DNA of 15,193 nt. Origin: CALIBK01 sp037444165. Its GTDB lineage: Bacteria > Desulfobacterota > BSN033 > UBA1163. Positions 6,614 to 14,445 of the stretch are shown in pieces. Every line of letters starts with the position of its first letter. Within the stretch, counting starts at the first letter, position 1. The stretch is taken from NCBI GenBank assembly GCA_037444165.1, contig JBBIMX010000062.1:1-15193 (forward strand), given 5' to 3'. The notes under the pieces were generated by a model that was not told the origin of the DNA, did no database searches, and saw only the letters and a program-made list of their open reading frames with translations. A program made the translations under genes and the position numbers.

Positions 6614-8776
6614 ATGGGAAAAGAGCTCACCCCGGAGGCAAGAAGAAGACGAAATGAGTTGATCCTCATAGGGATCCTCTCCATCCTGATCATTGGGCTG
6701 ACCGCCATTGAAATGAAGATTCCCCAGGTTCAGGCCTGGATCCCGATCGGAAACAATATCCTCCTCTTTAGCCTGATCAATATCAATATCATCCTCCTCC
6801 TCCTCCTCATCTTTCTCGTCATTAGAAATCTTGTCAAACTCATTTTAGAGCGAAGACAGAAGGTCCTTGGATCAAAACTTAGAACGAAACTGGTGGTAGC
6901 CTTTATTAGCCTCTCCCTTGTTCCTACCTTTCTTCTGTTCTTTGTGGCTGCCGGGTTTATCACCAATAGTGTGGAGCACTGGTTTAAAACTCAGGTGGAA
7001 GAATCCCTTCAGGGATCCCTCGAGGTGGCCCAAACCTATTATCGAGATTTTGCAAAGATGACGGTCTCTTCTGCTCGTGAGGTGAGCGAGGATCTCAAAG
7101 AGAAACCCCTCGATAAAAAAAATGGGAAGCTCCTGAAAGAGGTTCTGGAGAGGAAGAGAAAGGAATATCATCTCAGCACCCTCAAGGTGTTTCTCAAGGG
7201 AGAGGAGGCTTTTGGAGTGGAGGATGAAAACCTGAAATGGATGTCCTTCACTCTTCCGAAAGATCTCTTAGAGATCGGGTTTTCAGGAAAAGAGGTCTCC
7301 AGAATCCTCTCTGTAGGGGAAGGTGAAATGATTACCGGAGTGGCCCCGATTCTCTCTTCCCAGGATAAAGACAAGGTCGTCGGGGTGGTGGCTGCAACCC
7401 ATTTTATTCCAAAGAGTTTGGCTGGGAAGATGCGGGAAATCTCCCAAGCCTTCGTGGATTATAAACAATTGAAGCTTTTAAAAAAACCGATCAAATTCAG
7501 CTATATGATTGCCCTCCTTCTGGTGACCCTTCTTATCGTCTTCTCCGCCATCTGGTTTGGGATACGCCTGGCAAAGGATATCACGGTTCCGATTAAGGAA
7601 TTGGCCGAAGCCACCCACCGGATTGCCAATGGAGAACTCCACTTTCGGATTCGGATGAAGGCGGCTGATGAGATTGGAATGCTGGTCCAGTCCTTCAATC
7701 AAATGACCGAGGACCTCCAGGTCAGTCGTTTGGAGCTGGAACAGAGAAGAAAATATATGGAGATCGTGCTTAAAAACGTAGCGGCCGGAGTTCTCTCCAT
7801 CGATGATAAAGGAAGGATTACTACCCTGAATACTTCTGGAGAACAGATTTTGGGAGTGAAAGCAGAAGCCGTTCTGAATCAAAGATACGATGAGGCGTTG
7901 GACAAGGAGTACGTCGCCCATCTTGAGGAATTACTCAGCGAAGTAAGATCCGATCATAAGGATTCGATTGAAAAACAGGTGGTCCTCCAGGCAGGGGGAA
8001 AGTCTCTCTCCCTTCTGATCAATCTGGCAACCCTGAAGGATGAAGAGGGAAACCCCTTAGGGTTTGTGGTCGTATTCGATGATCTTACCGAGTTGATCAA
8101 GGCCCAGAAGGTAGCCGCCTGGAGGGAGGTGGCGCGGCGAATTGCTCACGAAATTAAGAATCCCCTGACACCGATTCAGCTCTCTGCTCAACGATTGAGA
8201 AAACGCTATCTTGAAAGGCTTCAACCCGATGGAGTCGTATTTGATGAATGTACCCGTACCATTGTAAAACAAGTGGAAGAGCTGAGGGATATGGTCAACG
8301 AATTCTCCAGTTTTGCCCGTATGCCCGCCCCCAATCCCACTCCCAATCATCTGAACGAGATTGTCCAGGAGGCCCTTGTCCTTTTCAAAGAAGCCCATAA
8401 GGAGGTCCACTTCCAATTTATCCCTGAAGAACTTCCTGTGATGAATTTGGATCGAGACCAGATGAAACGGGTGATCATCAATTTGATCAAAAATAGTCTG
8501 GCCGCGATGGATTCGCAGGGAGAGATCAAAATCCGAACCCATTATGATCCCCACCATCAGGTGGTTCAACTCGAGGTAAGTGACAATGGATGTGGGATCC
8601 CCGATGAAGATAAAGGACGGATCTTCGAACCTTACTTCTCGACCAAAAAAGGGGGAACGGGATTGGGACTCACCATCGTGAATGCCATTATTTCTGATCA
8701 TCATGGAACCATCCATGTAAGGGATAATCATCCAAAAGGAACGACATTTCTAATCGAATTGCCCATCCGAGCCTGA
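6614..8776 (+). CDS. NtrY-like membrane sensor histidine kinase
   Basis: This 720-residue two-component sensor kinase has three N-terminal membrane segments (about 16-34, 47-71, 92-116). An extracytoplasmic sensing region follows (about 118-295), then a fourth membrane segment (about 296-318). Next come HAMP (about 317-372), PAS (about 380-490) and HisKA with the phospho-acceptor H512 (RRIAHEIKNPLTPIQLSAQR). The C-terminal ATPase has an N-box NLIKNSLAAM (623-632), a D657-NGCG motif, the F-box FEPYF (671-675) and the G2 box GGTGLGL (680-686). All catalytic motifs are intact. The layout and HEIKNPLTPIQLSAQR motif are those of the NtrY family, often linked to nitrogen or redox control, but the signal here is unknown. 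No response regulator follows; smpB is next. It starts (ATG, preceded by GAGGGGAG) only 30 nt after the mature 3' end of RNase P RNA. Confidence 0.93.
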   Translation: MGKELTPEARRRRNELILIGILSILIIGLTAIEMKIPQVQAWIPIGNNILLFSLININIILLLLLIFLVIRNLVKLILERRQKVLGSKLRTKLVVAFISLSLVPTFLLFFVAAGFITNSVEHWFKTQVEESLQGSLEVAQTYYRDFAKMTVSSAREVSEDLKEKPLDKKNGKLLKEVLERKRKEYHLSTLKVFLKGEEAFGVEDENLKWMSFTLPKDLLEIGFSGKEVSRILSVGEGEMITGVAPILSSQDKDKVVGVVAATHFIPKSLAGKMREISQAFVDYKQLKLLKKPIKFSYMIALLLVTLLIVFSAIWFGIRLAKDITVPIKELAEATHRIANGELHFRIRMKAADEIGMLVQSFNQMTEDLQVSRLELEQRRKYMEIVLKNVAAGVLSIDDKGRITTLNTSGEQILGVKAEAVLNQRYDEALDKEYVAHLEELLSEVRSDHKDSIEKQVVLQAGGKSLSLLINLATLKDEEGNPLGFVVVFDDLTELIKAQKVAAWREVARRIAHEIKNPLTPIQLSAQRLRKRYLERLQPDGVVFDECTRTIVKQVEELRDMVNEFSSFARMPAPNPTPNHLNEIVQEALVLFKEAHKEVHFQFIPEELPVMNLDRDQMKRVIINLIKNSLAAMDSQGEIKIRTHYDPHHQVVQLEVSDNGCGIPDEDKGRIFEPYFSTKKGGTGLGLTIVNAIISDHHGTIHVRDNHPKGTTFLIELPIRA

Positions 8777-8864
8777 TTGGCTTCTCGCTCCAAAATCGCT
8801 CTCCCATAAATGAGGAAAGGGGTCCACCCTTCAGTGAGGGATGACAGGGGAATACGAAATTAAT

Positions 8865-8893
8865 TTGATTTCACAGTCGTTTTTAGGTAAAAT
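8865..8893 (+). promoter_or_regulatory. Candidate sigma-70 promoter for smpB
   Basis: TTGATT (8865-8870) and TAAAAT (8888-8893) are separated by 17 nt, a good but not perfect sigma-70 match. Initiation would be expected at about 8900, exactly the smpB start codon, which would give a leaderless or nearly leaderless mRNA. Upstream, 8777-8864 is an untranslated spacer with no other clear signal except a weak CCCT…AGGG hairpin. Confidence 0.45.
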
Positions 8894-8899
8894 AAATTT

Positions 8900-9361
8900 A
8901 TGAGTGAGAAGCTCATCTGCCAGAACAAGAAAGCCTGGCATGACTATTTTATTGAGGATCGATACGAAGCTGGAATCTCCCTTTTGGGATCGGAGGTGAA
9001 GTCCCTTCGCCTGGGGAAGGTTAGCTTGGGAGACAGTTATGCTAAGATTAAGAATGGTGAGATTTATCTCGTGGATGCTCATATCAGTCCCTATCCTTAT
9101 GCGAATCGGTTTAACCACGATCCTCTGAGACCAAGAAAACTTCTCCTTCACAAAAGGGAGATTCAACGACTGACAGGGAAAGTTCAAGAAAAAGGGTTTA
9201 CTCTCATTCCCCTTCGCCTCTACTTCTCTGATGGAAAGGTGAAGGTGGAACTGGGATTGGCTAAGGGGAAGAAGCAATACGATAAACGGGAGACTCTTAA
9301 ACGAAAAACCATTGAGAGAGAGATAGAAAGGGGGCGAAAAGGGTTCGACGGGGATCGTTGA
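8900..9361 (+). CDS. smpB: SsrA-binding protein SmpB
   Basis: SmpB binds tmRNA and brings it to stalled ribosomes in trans-translation. The 153-residue length is normal. Family signatures are present in order: NKKAWHDYFIEDRYEAGI (9-26), GSEVKSLRLGKVSLGDSYAKI (30-50), VDAHISPYPYANRFNHDPLR (58-77), RPRKLLLHKREI (77-88) and LGLAKGKKQYDKRETLKRK (118-136). The basic C-terminal tail enters the mRNA channel of the ribosome. The final residues (about GRKGFDGDR) are encoded by bases that are also the 5' end of the tmRNA gene. The ATG at 8900 fits the family N-terminus, but the ribosome-binding site is poor: only TAGGT, about 11 nt upstream. A candidate promoter lies directly before the start codon. 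Confidence 0.97.
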   Translation: MSEKLICQNKKAWHDYFIEDRYEAGISLLGSEVKSLRLGKVSLGDSYAKIKNGEIYLVDAHISPYPYANRFNHDPLRPRKLLLHKREIQRLTGKVQEKGFTLIPLRLYFSDGKVKVELGLAKGKKQYDKRETLKRKTIEREIERGRKGFDGDR

Positions 9362-9422
9362 CATCAGGGTCGCATACCGAGGTCCCATTGGCTCGTTAAA
9401 CAAATGGGGTTTAAACATAATC

Positions 9423-9455
9423 GCAGCCAACTACGATTATGCTCTGGCTGCCTAA
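9423..9455 (+). other. tmRNA proteolysis-tag reading frame (AANYDYALAA)
   Basis: From resume codon GCA at 9423 the frame reads A-A-N-Y-D-Y-A-L-A-A and then stops with TAA (9453-9455). The YALAA-like hydrophobic end is the usual recognition signal for ClpXP-type proteases. Placement after ACATAATC matches the usual position of the resume codon. Confidence 0.9.
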
Positions 9456-9657
9456 TCGCAGCCAGCGTCCCTTCCATCTTCTCCTGTAGGATGGAATGTG
9501 GATGTCAGAGATACAGGATAGCTCCTTTCTGAAGCTTATAGGAAAGGAGCGAACCTTCATAAGCTAATCCTTCCGAAATCCTGCCTGTGGGAGTTTGGAG
9601 GGATGAATGAAAAACACAGGCTAAGTATGTAGAGGCCCTGTTGGAAGGTTCCCGGAC

Positions 9658-9685
9658 GCGGGTTCGATTCCCGCCGCCTCCACCA
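9658..9685 (+). other. Putative chromosomal attachment site at the ssrA 3' end
   Basis: The T-arm/acceptor segment of tmRNA is a well-known target of tyrosine-type integrases. Here, directly after the CCA, gene direction reverses and the sequence becomes more A+T-rich. I infer that the right-hand region is an island integrated at this site. No second copy of the segment is visible within the window, so the att boundary is unproven. Confidence 0.5.
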
Positions 9686-9754
9686 ATAATTTCAATAACT
9701 TAACTCATTTTTTATTCTCACTAGACTGTCACTAAGAACTATTTTTAATTATTT

Positions 9755-9794
9755 TTTAATAAAAAACCCTCTGTGTTAGATTAAAGAGGTGTTT
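9755..9794 (-). terminator. Rho-independent terminator of the minus-strand island operon
   Basis: Read on the minus strand, AAACACCTCT (9794-9785) pairs with AGAGGGTTT (9772-9764), leaving one bulged base, around a 12-nt loop. The stem runs into TTTTTTATT. It lies about 80 nt after the helicase stop codon. On the plus strand the same stem is followed by the moderately T-rich GTTTCTTC, so it could also help terminate tmRNA transcription, for which I see no better signal. Confidence 0.7.
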
Positions 9795-9872
9795 CTTCTG
9801 AATCGAAAAGTGAGAAAACCGATAGGTGCCTTTTAAATGGGTGACCCTTCTCGATATTTAATCCATTTTCAA

Positions 9873-12800
9873 TTAACTTATCAATCCAATATAACTAACA
9901 AGTTTTAATTCAGGCTCTTCGGCTGCCATTGTTGGCTTTTCTATAGGAGTTATGGGATGATTATCCCTAAAATCTCTTAAGCTGATAATTAAGGCCTCCT
10001 CAGAAAGCGCCCTATTGCTCCATAGTTTTCGTAAGTCTCTTAGATATATATCAGGAAGTGGTATTGAAAAATATTCCAGAAGGTCTGAAACTTTACTCCC
10101 TAAAACCTGAAGCCAATTTACAATCTGGTTCTGAGGGCTCTTAAGTTTTGGAGGTTTCAATGTTGCTGTCCTCAGGCGAGCAAGGATGTGCTCCTTTATT
10201 TTATTAATAATCTCATAAGGATCGAAATCGAGCTCGACTCGGGGTTCCTCCTTTTTGCACCTAATCAGGCGTATCACTTCCAATTTATTTTCGGATATTT
10301 TATTAGAATTAATATCATAATAGCACCAATAATGACGTTCCTTGTCCTTAAAAGCAACAAAGAGCCCATGCTGACCCTGTTTCCTCAAGCAACTCCCAAT
10401 TCCATTAGGTATTTTTCTTATCTTATCTTCTCCTACCTCTTTTATGTAAGCAAGAAGCTCTTCTTTTAAAAATTCTCCGATTGCTAATTCAGAAATTCCC
10501 TCTAATTCATCCAATACCTCCCCTTTTCCGGCAAAAAGGTCTCTAATATATCCAAAGTCTTTGGGGCTGGGTGTTTCTCCGAGGATAGAAGCATCCAATC
10601 CCACACTACGATTTATAGCCTCGAGTTTTAGGTAAAGACGCTCTAAAATCCTCAAAATTGATTCAAGGGCATCTTCCGGAAAGAAATTGTAAAGATAAAT
10701 GAAAGGATGAGGAGATTTTAATCGGTCTATTCTACCAATTCTTTGCACTAAGCGAACAGGATTCCAGGGAAGGTCATAATTTATAACTGTATCAGCATCC
10801 TGGAGGTTTTGGCCTTCTGATAGCACATCTGTGCTTAATAGAATTTGTATCTCTTTTTCAGATCCTTTTATATCCGGGCGATTATTCGAAATCGGAGAAA
10901 ATCGAATAATTCGGTCCTTCCTTTCGAAAGGTTTAACTTCGCTGTCTGTTATACTGATTTTTTCAGATGTAAGGCCTATTTCATTTAAAAATTTCTCAAC
11001 GTCCTTCCTTTCTCCTCTATCTGCTTCAGTTAAAAGCCACTCTTTATTCCCACCAAGGTATCTATAGAGGTATCGCATCGTATCCTTAAAGTATCCAAAA
11101 ATTATAATCTTTTTCCCTTTTAATTTTTTCAATTCCCCAATTAATGCCTGCAATTTAGCGTCCTGCCTTGGCTCGATGCTCTCAACCTTCTTATAAATAC
11201 CTTTGAGCACCTCTATATCTTTCTTAACACAGGAACGAATTTTATCTATTTCATAATCCGCCATGTTAATTGCAGGTAATGTCTCTAAATTTAATTCAAA
11301 GACCTTTTCTTCCTCTTCTTCAAATTCGTCAGCTTCAAGTTCCTGGAAATATTTTCGATAGCTCTCTCTATCCAATAATCGGCCTCTATCAAAAATATCA
11401 AGAAATCTCTCCTGAAAATCGGTCAACCGCTTTAGACTTATTTTAAATGCTTCAATGCTCGACTCCAGTCTCTTTAGTAAAAGAACTTTCAAAATCCCGA
11501 TTACAGACTCATTTCTACCAAGCTTCATTAAGAATTCATTTACATCCTTTTCTTTCCAGCCCTTTGAAAGAAGAGTTTCCTTCAGCCCCTCAAAAAGGTC
11601 AAGCTGAAGTCCCTTGGTCTCCTTCCTGTAACTTTCAATGTTATAACTTGCTAATGTGAGGTTTTCGATTGCCTGAGAACATTCTTCATAAATTCCCTGA
11701 TATGTATCGTCAAGATTATATCGGATGGTATTCAACTTCCTTTCAGGAAAGCTTATTGGTTCCCCATCAATTTTGGCATTGGGGTAATATTTTTTTATAA
11801 ATTGCCGGCTTCTGCGGACTGCAATCTCTTCTAAAAGGTCGTAGAGTGTATCTTTATCTCTGTCAGCCTTAAGAAAGTAACCCCAGAGGCTTGTAATCCC
11901 GGCAGATTTAAAAAAATCATCACTATCCTTGGTAATTAACCTAAGCTGATTGTAGAGGTCGAAAACATTGTTGTTTACTGGTGTCGCAGTAATTAAAACA
12001 ATCTTTTTAGGCTTCCCCTGGATTATTGTTGAAATGAGATTTTTCCAGCAATTTGTCTGGCTGTTGCGAAAATTATGTGATTCGTCAACAACAATCAGGT
12101 CATAATTAGCGTAATCTTCAACAGGAAAATCTCTGCTCACCTTCTCACGATGGACAATATCTGCCCTTATCCCTGCATCTCTTAATTTTGGTTCCCACAG
12201 GATATCTTTTAATTGAGCGGGACAAATGATTAAAGCCTTCTGTCTTAATCTATAAGCAAAATCGTCAAGTATCCGTAATGCTAAATAAGTCTTACCGAGG
12301 CCAACAGAATCAGAAAGTATTACTCCCCCATAGCGGTCAATTGCCTGTAAAGCTGCCAGGTATCCATCCCTTTGAAAATCAGCAAGTATTATTGGGCTTG
12401 GAATTTCATCGGTTGGAGATATTTCTGTAAATTTATCTTCAAAATAGGTATATAGTGTTTTAAGATAAACCTCATAGGGTGTGTATTGGGTTGTAAAATC
12501 GGAGTAGAGGGACTTTAACTCTTCTTTATAATCTTCACTTTCGCTCCAGAGCTCCTCAAATTTCTTCTTTACTTCATTAACGGCCACCTGCTGTTTTTGA
12601 ACCATATTGAATTCAGTATTATGTGTTAGGCCAGCCTCTGTAAAATTTGAAGAGCCTGATATTGCAATCGACCCAATAACAGGAACTCCATCAATGATAT
12701 AGAATTTCCCATGGTAAAAATGTTTTTTATGGATCTTGATCTGAACATTTGGATTCTCCAGCCATTTCAAAAAATCCTGTATAGTGCGTTTAGTCTCCGG

Positions 12801-13064
12801 GGAACCCATGTTCTCCTCGGCTTCCTGCCGTAACTCCTCGAGGAATAGCTCAGGCGGGCGGATATCTTGAGGTGAGAGTGCTCTTCCAAGGAGAATCGAA
12901 ACCTCCTTAGCAACATTTAGCTTCTCTTTGATTAGTTTAAATCCTCCAAAGTTAAAATAACCTGAAGCAATGTAAACACATGCTCCAGGTACAATGACCT
13001 CATTTAATACATTACACAATTTCTTTTCCGGAGTACTATTATCAATAATATCAGGGATTATCAT
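9873..13064 (-). CDS. PLD-nuclease / SNF2-type helicase fusion protein
   Basis: This 1063-residue two-domain DNA-processing protein begins with a phospholipase-D-type nuclease domain (about 1-155). It has one HKD motif, H118-G-K120 … D125, followed by GSSNFTEAGL (137-146) and E151, like NgoFVII/BfiI-type restriction nucleases that work as dimers. An SF2/SNF2-class ATPase follows: FQRDGYLAAL (230-239, Q-like), Walker A DSVGLGKT (252-259), DESH (327-330), ITATP (358-362), STDVLSEGQNLQ (744-755) and QRIGRIDR (774-781). The region between the helicase lobes (about 440-650) is charged and helical. The tail (about 860-1063) is not recognised. All motifs appear intact, so an ATP-driven translocase coupled to DNA cleavage is inferred. 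The ATG overlaps the end of the upstream DUF2851-like gene by 14 nt, implying translational coupling. Comparable helicases occur in restriction and DISARM-like defence loci. The coding sequence is more A+T-rich than the core genes. Confidence 0.9.
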   Translation of the reverse strand: MIIPDIIDNSTPEKKLCNVLNEVIVPGACVYIASGYFNFGGFKLIKEKLNVAKEVSILLGRALSPQDIRPPELFLEELRQEAEENMGSPETKRTIQDFLKWLENPNVQIKIHKKHFYHGKFYIIDGVPVIGSIAISGSSNFTEAGLTHNTEFNMVQKQQVAVNEVKKKFEELWSESEDYKEELKSLYSDFTTQYTPYEVYLKTLYTYFEDKFTEISPTDEIPSPIILADFQRDGYLAALQAIDRYGGVILSDSVGLGKTYLALRILDDFAYRLRQKALIICPAQLKDILWEPKLRDAGIRADIVHREKVSRDFPVEDYANYDLIVVDESHNFRNSQTNCWKNLISTIIQGKPKKIVLITATPVNNNVFDLYNQLRLITKDSDDFFKSAGITSLWGYFLKADRDKDTLYDLLEEIAVRRSRQFIKKYYPNAKIDGEPISFPERKLNTIRYNLDDTYQGIYEECSQAIENLTLASYNIESYRKETKGLQLDLFEGLKETLLSKGWKEKDVNEFLMKLGRNESVIGILKVLLLKRLESSIEAFKISLKRLTDFQERFLDIFDRGRLLDRESYRKYFQELEADEFEEEEEKVFELNLETLPAINMADYEIDKIRSCVKKDIEVLKGIYKKVESIEPRQDAKLQALIGELKKLKGKKIIIFGYFKDTMRYLYRYLGGNKEWLLTEADRGERKDVEKFLNEIGLTSEKISITDSEVKPFERKDRIIRFSPISNNRPDIKGSEKEIQILLSTDVLSEGQNLQDADTVINYDLPWNPVRLVQRIGRIDRLKSPHPFIYLYNFFPEDALESILRILERLYLKLEAINRSVGLDASILGETPSPKDFGYIRDLFAGKGEVLDELEGISELAIGEFLKEELLAYIKEVGEDKIRKIPNGIGSCLRKQGQHGLFVAFKDKERHYWCYYDINSNKISENKLEVIRLIRCKKEEPRVELDFDPYEIINKIKEHILARLRTATLKPPKLKSPQNQIVNWLQVLGSKVSDLLEYFSIPLPDIYLRDLRKLWSNRALSEEALIISLRDFRDNHPITPIEKPTMAAEEPELKLVSYIGLIS

Positions 13065-13860
13065 CTTCTATACCCTTGATGTTTTCATAATAATATTGAA
13101 TCAAACCCATATAACGCTTCACCGATGTCACTATATCCGAGCCCTTATTATCTTTGAACAGTTTTTTCCTCATGGACTTTGTTAAAGAGTTATCCAACAA
13201 TGGAGGATGATACGCATATAAATCATCAAGAAATCTCAAAAGATCATTTTTTTCATCATTTTCAAAGACTACCTCATAAAAAGGTAGTAAAATGTTGAAA
13301 AAAATTTCTAATCCTCTGGCCTGTCCAACACCCTTGAATGAAATAATTTGGTTTACAATTTGAGATGCATTTTTTTCATTAACAGAAGGGATAAAATTTG
13401 CCTGAATCCTTTGCTTAAAAAATTCGAAAATCCCATCTTCACAGGACTCAAAAAAGAAACCCGAAATGCTCTTTATTCTTCTTTCGGGAAAGTTCGGTGG
13501 TCTAACGCCCTGATACTTCCAGACATTCTTTTTCATTTTTAAGGAAGTATCAAAATCTTTTGGCAATCCATTTTTCGAGTTTATAAGACCACCCCTATAA
13601 AGAAGAGCCTTTTCGATCATTTTTTGGTCTTTAAATTTACAAATCTCTGAATAAGGCAGAATCAGAGCTAACTCCTGAAACTGAATCTTATTATTTTTAT
13701 ATCCCAGAGAAAGCATAATCTCACGATATAAAGCCTCATCGGGAAAAGCGATTTTTAGAAGATTCTTCATCCTCTCTTTTTTATTCAGAAGCCTTTTCTC
13801 ACCCAATTGGTCAAGCGAAGTTCCAATATCTTCTTTTGGTAATTTCACTCTAAAAGTCAT
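13051..13860 (-). CDS. DUF2851-like protein, C-terminal part only
   Basis: This is a 269-residue protein of unknown function. From memory of the family it matches the C-terminal part of DUF2851. The matching segments are LYREIMLSLGYKNNKIQFQELALILP (44-69, family: …LGY..N...F..LA..LP), ALLYRGGLI (85-93), VWKYQGVRPPNFPERRIKSI (113-132, family: W…RP.NFP..RI), GVGQARGLEIFFNILLPF (177-194) and LDDLYAYHPPLLDNSLTKSM (211-230). Full DUF2851 proteins are about 400-430 residues. The N-terminal half, which I recall carrying conserved acidic/His motifs, is absent, and so is the usual C-terminal cysteine cluster after the last helix (…MGLIQYYYENIKGIEDDNP). ATG at 13860 has AAGGA just upstream. Its 3' end overlaps the PLD-helicase start by 14 nt, so a joint function is likely. 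I infer an accessory or adaptor role and cannot assign an activity. Confidence 0.72.
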   Translation of the reverse strand: MTFRVKLPKEDIGTSLDQLGEKRLLNKKERMKNLLKIAFPDEALYREIMLSLGYKNNKIQFQELALILPYSEICKFKDQKMIEKALLYRGGLINSKNGLPKDFDTSLKMKKNVWKYQGVRPPNFPERRIKSISGFFFESCEDGIFEFFKQRIQANFIPSVNEKNASQIVNQIISFKGVGQARGLEIFFNILLPFYEVVFENDEKNDLLRFLDDLYAYHPPLLDNSLTKSMRKKLFKDNKGSDIVTSVKRYMGLIQYYYENIKGIEDDNP

Positions 13861-13959
13861 CTTTGATTCCTTAATTCAAGGTTCAATCTCCCCCCTCTTA
13901 TTCTTTTAATTAACTTATTAATAACAGTACCCTCCTTTTCGTATTAGGCATAAAATCAT

Positions 13960-14175
13960 TTATTTTACCGAGGCACTTGTCTCCTTGAGTTCATATAAAA
14001 TACTTTTTGGCTCTGAAACATGTTCAGATGCATCGAGAATTTCTATAGAAACAATCTTTCCTTCACGATCATAATCTAAAATTATCCCTTCTCTCAATTC
14101 GTCACTTTCCGTTATTGTTCCTTCTTTGAAGATGAGATTTAAGGTATCACTTTCTGGGTCGTATATAACTTTCAT
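13960..14175 (-). CDS. DUF2283 family small protein (candidate antitoxin partner)
   Basis: This small protein (about 71 residues from ATG at 14175) begins MKVIYDPESDTLNLIF and contains LREGIILDYDREGKIVSIEI and ILDASEH. This is the standard DUF2283 pattern of short beta hairpins ending in an (I)EILDAS motif. A TTG at 14196 would add seven residues (MEVGGGE) and overlap the stop of the preceding gene. I prefer the ATG because the family normally begins M-K-V-x-Y-D-P and the purine-rich GGGGGTGGTG lies just upstream. It follows a DUF4258 gene, a pairing seen in many prokaryotes and suspected to be a toxin-antitoxin module. I know of no biochemical proof for this pair. Confidence 0.82.
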   Translation of the reverse strand: MKVIYDPESDTLNLIFKEGTITESDELREGIILDYDREGKIVSIEILDASEHVSEPKSILYELKETSASVK

Positions 14176-14186
14176 TTCACCACCCC

Positions 14187-14444
14187 CTACCTCCAATATT
14201 TCTCTATTTTTGATGTTTTATAAACAGTTATCACAATGAAATTATCATCAATTTCCTTACCAATAACTCTTAAAAGCATTTCTTTTCCTTCAATACTATT
14301 TTCATATTTGCTTTGAAGAACTACCTTTCCTTTTCCTGTTATATAACGTTGATTGGGATTGGCAACAATAGTTTTAACCAATTCCTCAGAAATTTGCCGC
14401 CAACCCATTTCAAACCTTGCGTGTTCTGTAAAAATGATTTGCAC
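14187..14444 (-). CDS. DUF4258 family small protein (candidate toxin)
   Basis: This 85-residue protein contains FTEHARFEMGWRQISEELVK (5-24), VVLQSKYENS and the C-terminal VYKTSKIEKYWR (74-85), the typical DUF4258 signature (F..HA..RM..R.I…V..VY.TSK..KYW). Members resemble RelE/HigB- or BrnT-like small toxins in size, basic character and genomic pairing, so a toxin role is inference. It starts with GTG at 14444. The Shine-Dalgarno AAGGAG (14459-14454) sits inside the last codons of the upstream methylase, and only 1 nt separates the methylase stop from the GTG, so translation is probably coupled. A DUF2283 gene follows directly. Confidence 0.82.
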   Translation of the reverse strand: MQIIFTEHARFEMGWRQISEELVKTIVANPNQRYITGKGKVVLQSKYENSIEGKEMLLRVIGKEIDDNFIVITVYKTSKIEKYWR

Positions 14445-14445
14445 T

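Larger units (their letters stand above)
9330..9685 (+). ncRNA. ssrA: Transfer-messenger RNA (tmRNA)
   Basis: tmRNA rescues stalled ribosomes and tags the unfinished protein for proteolysis. The tRNA-like ends are clear. The 5' acceptor strand GGGGGCG (9330-9336) pairs with CGCCTCC (9675-9681), with one G-T wobble, followed by A and an encoded CCA (9683-9685). The 5' hallmark GGGTTCGACGGGG is present. The T-arm is GCGGG-TTCGATT-CCCGC (9658-9674). The middle holds the tag reading frame and pseudoknot-rich sequence. The first 32 nt overlap the smpB coding sequence. The 3' end coincides with a sharp change in composition and gene orientation, consistent with integration of a mobile element here. 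Confidence 0.96.

Noticed and set aside
8057..8731. Minus-strand frame of 224 codons over the sensor kinase, and similar long frames opposite rpoD (2695-3207, 3830-4414) and smpB/tmRNA (8831-9430)
   Set aside because: These are shadows of strongly conserved plus-strand genes, with no recognisable domains or ribosome-binding sites.
10188..10469. Plus-strand hydrophobic frame of 93 codons inside the helicase region
   Set aside because: It is antisense to the conserved C-terminal part of the PLD-helicase. The hydrophobicity is a by-product of complementing charged codons.
13861..13959. Remnant of the missing N-terminal half of DUF2851 upstream of the 269-codon gene
   Set aside because: The spacer is only about 100 nt, A+T-rich and broken by stops. 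A short TTG-initiated frame of about nine codons overlapping the ATG has no supporting similarity.
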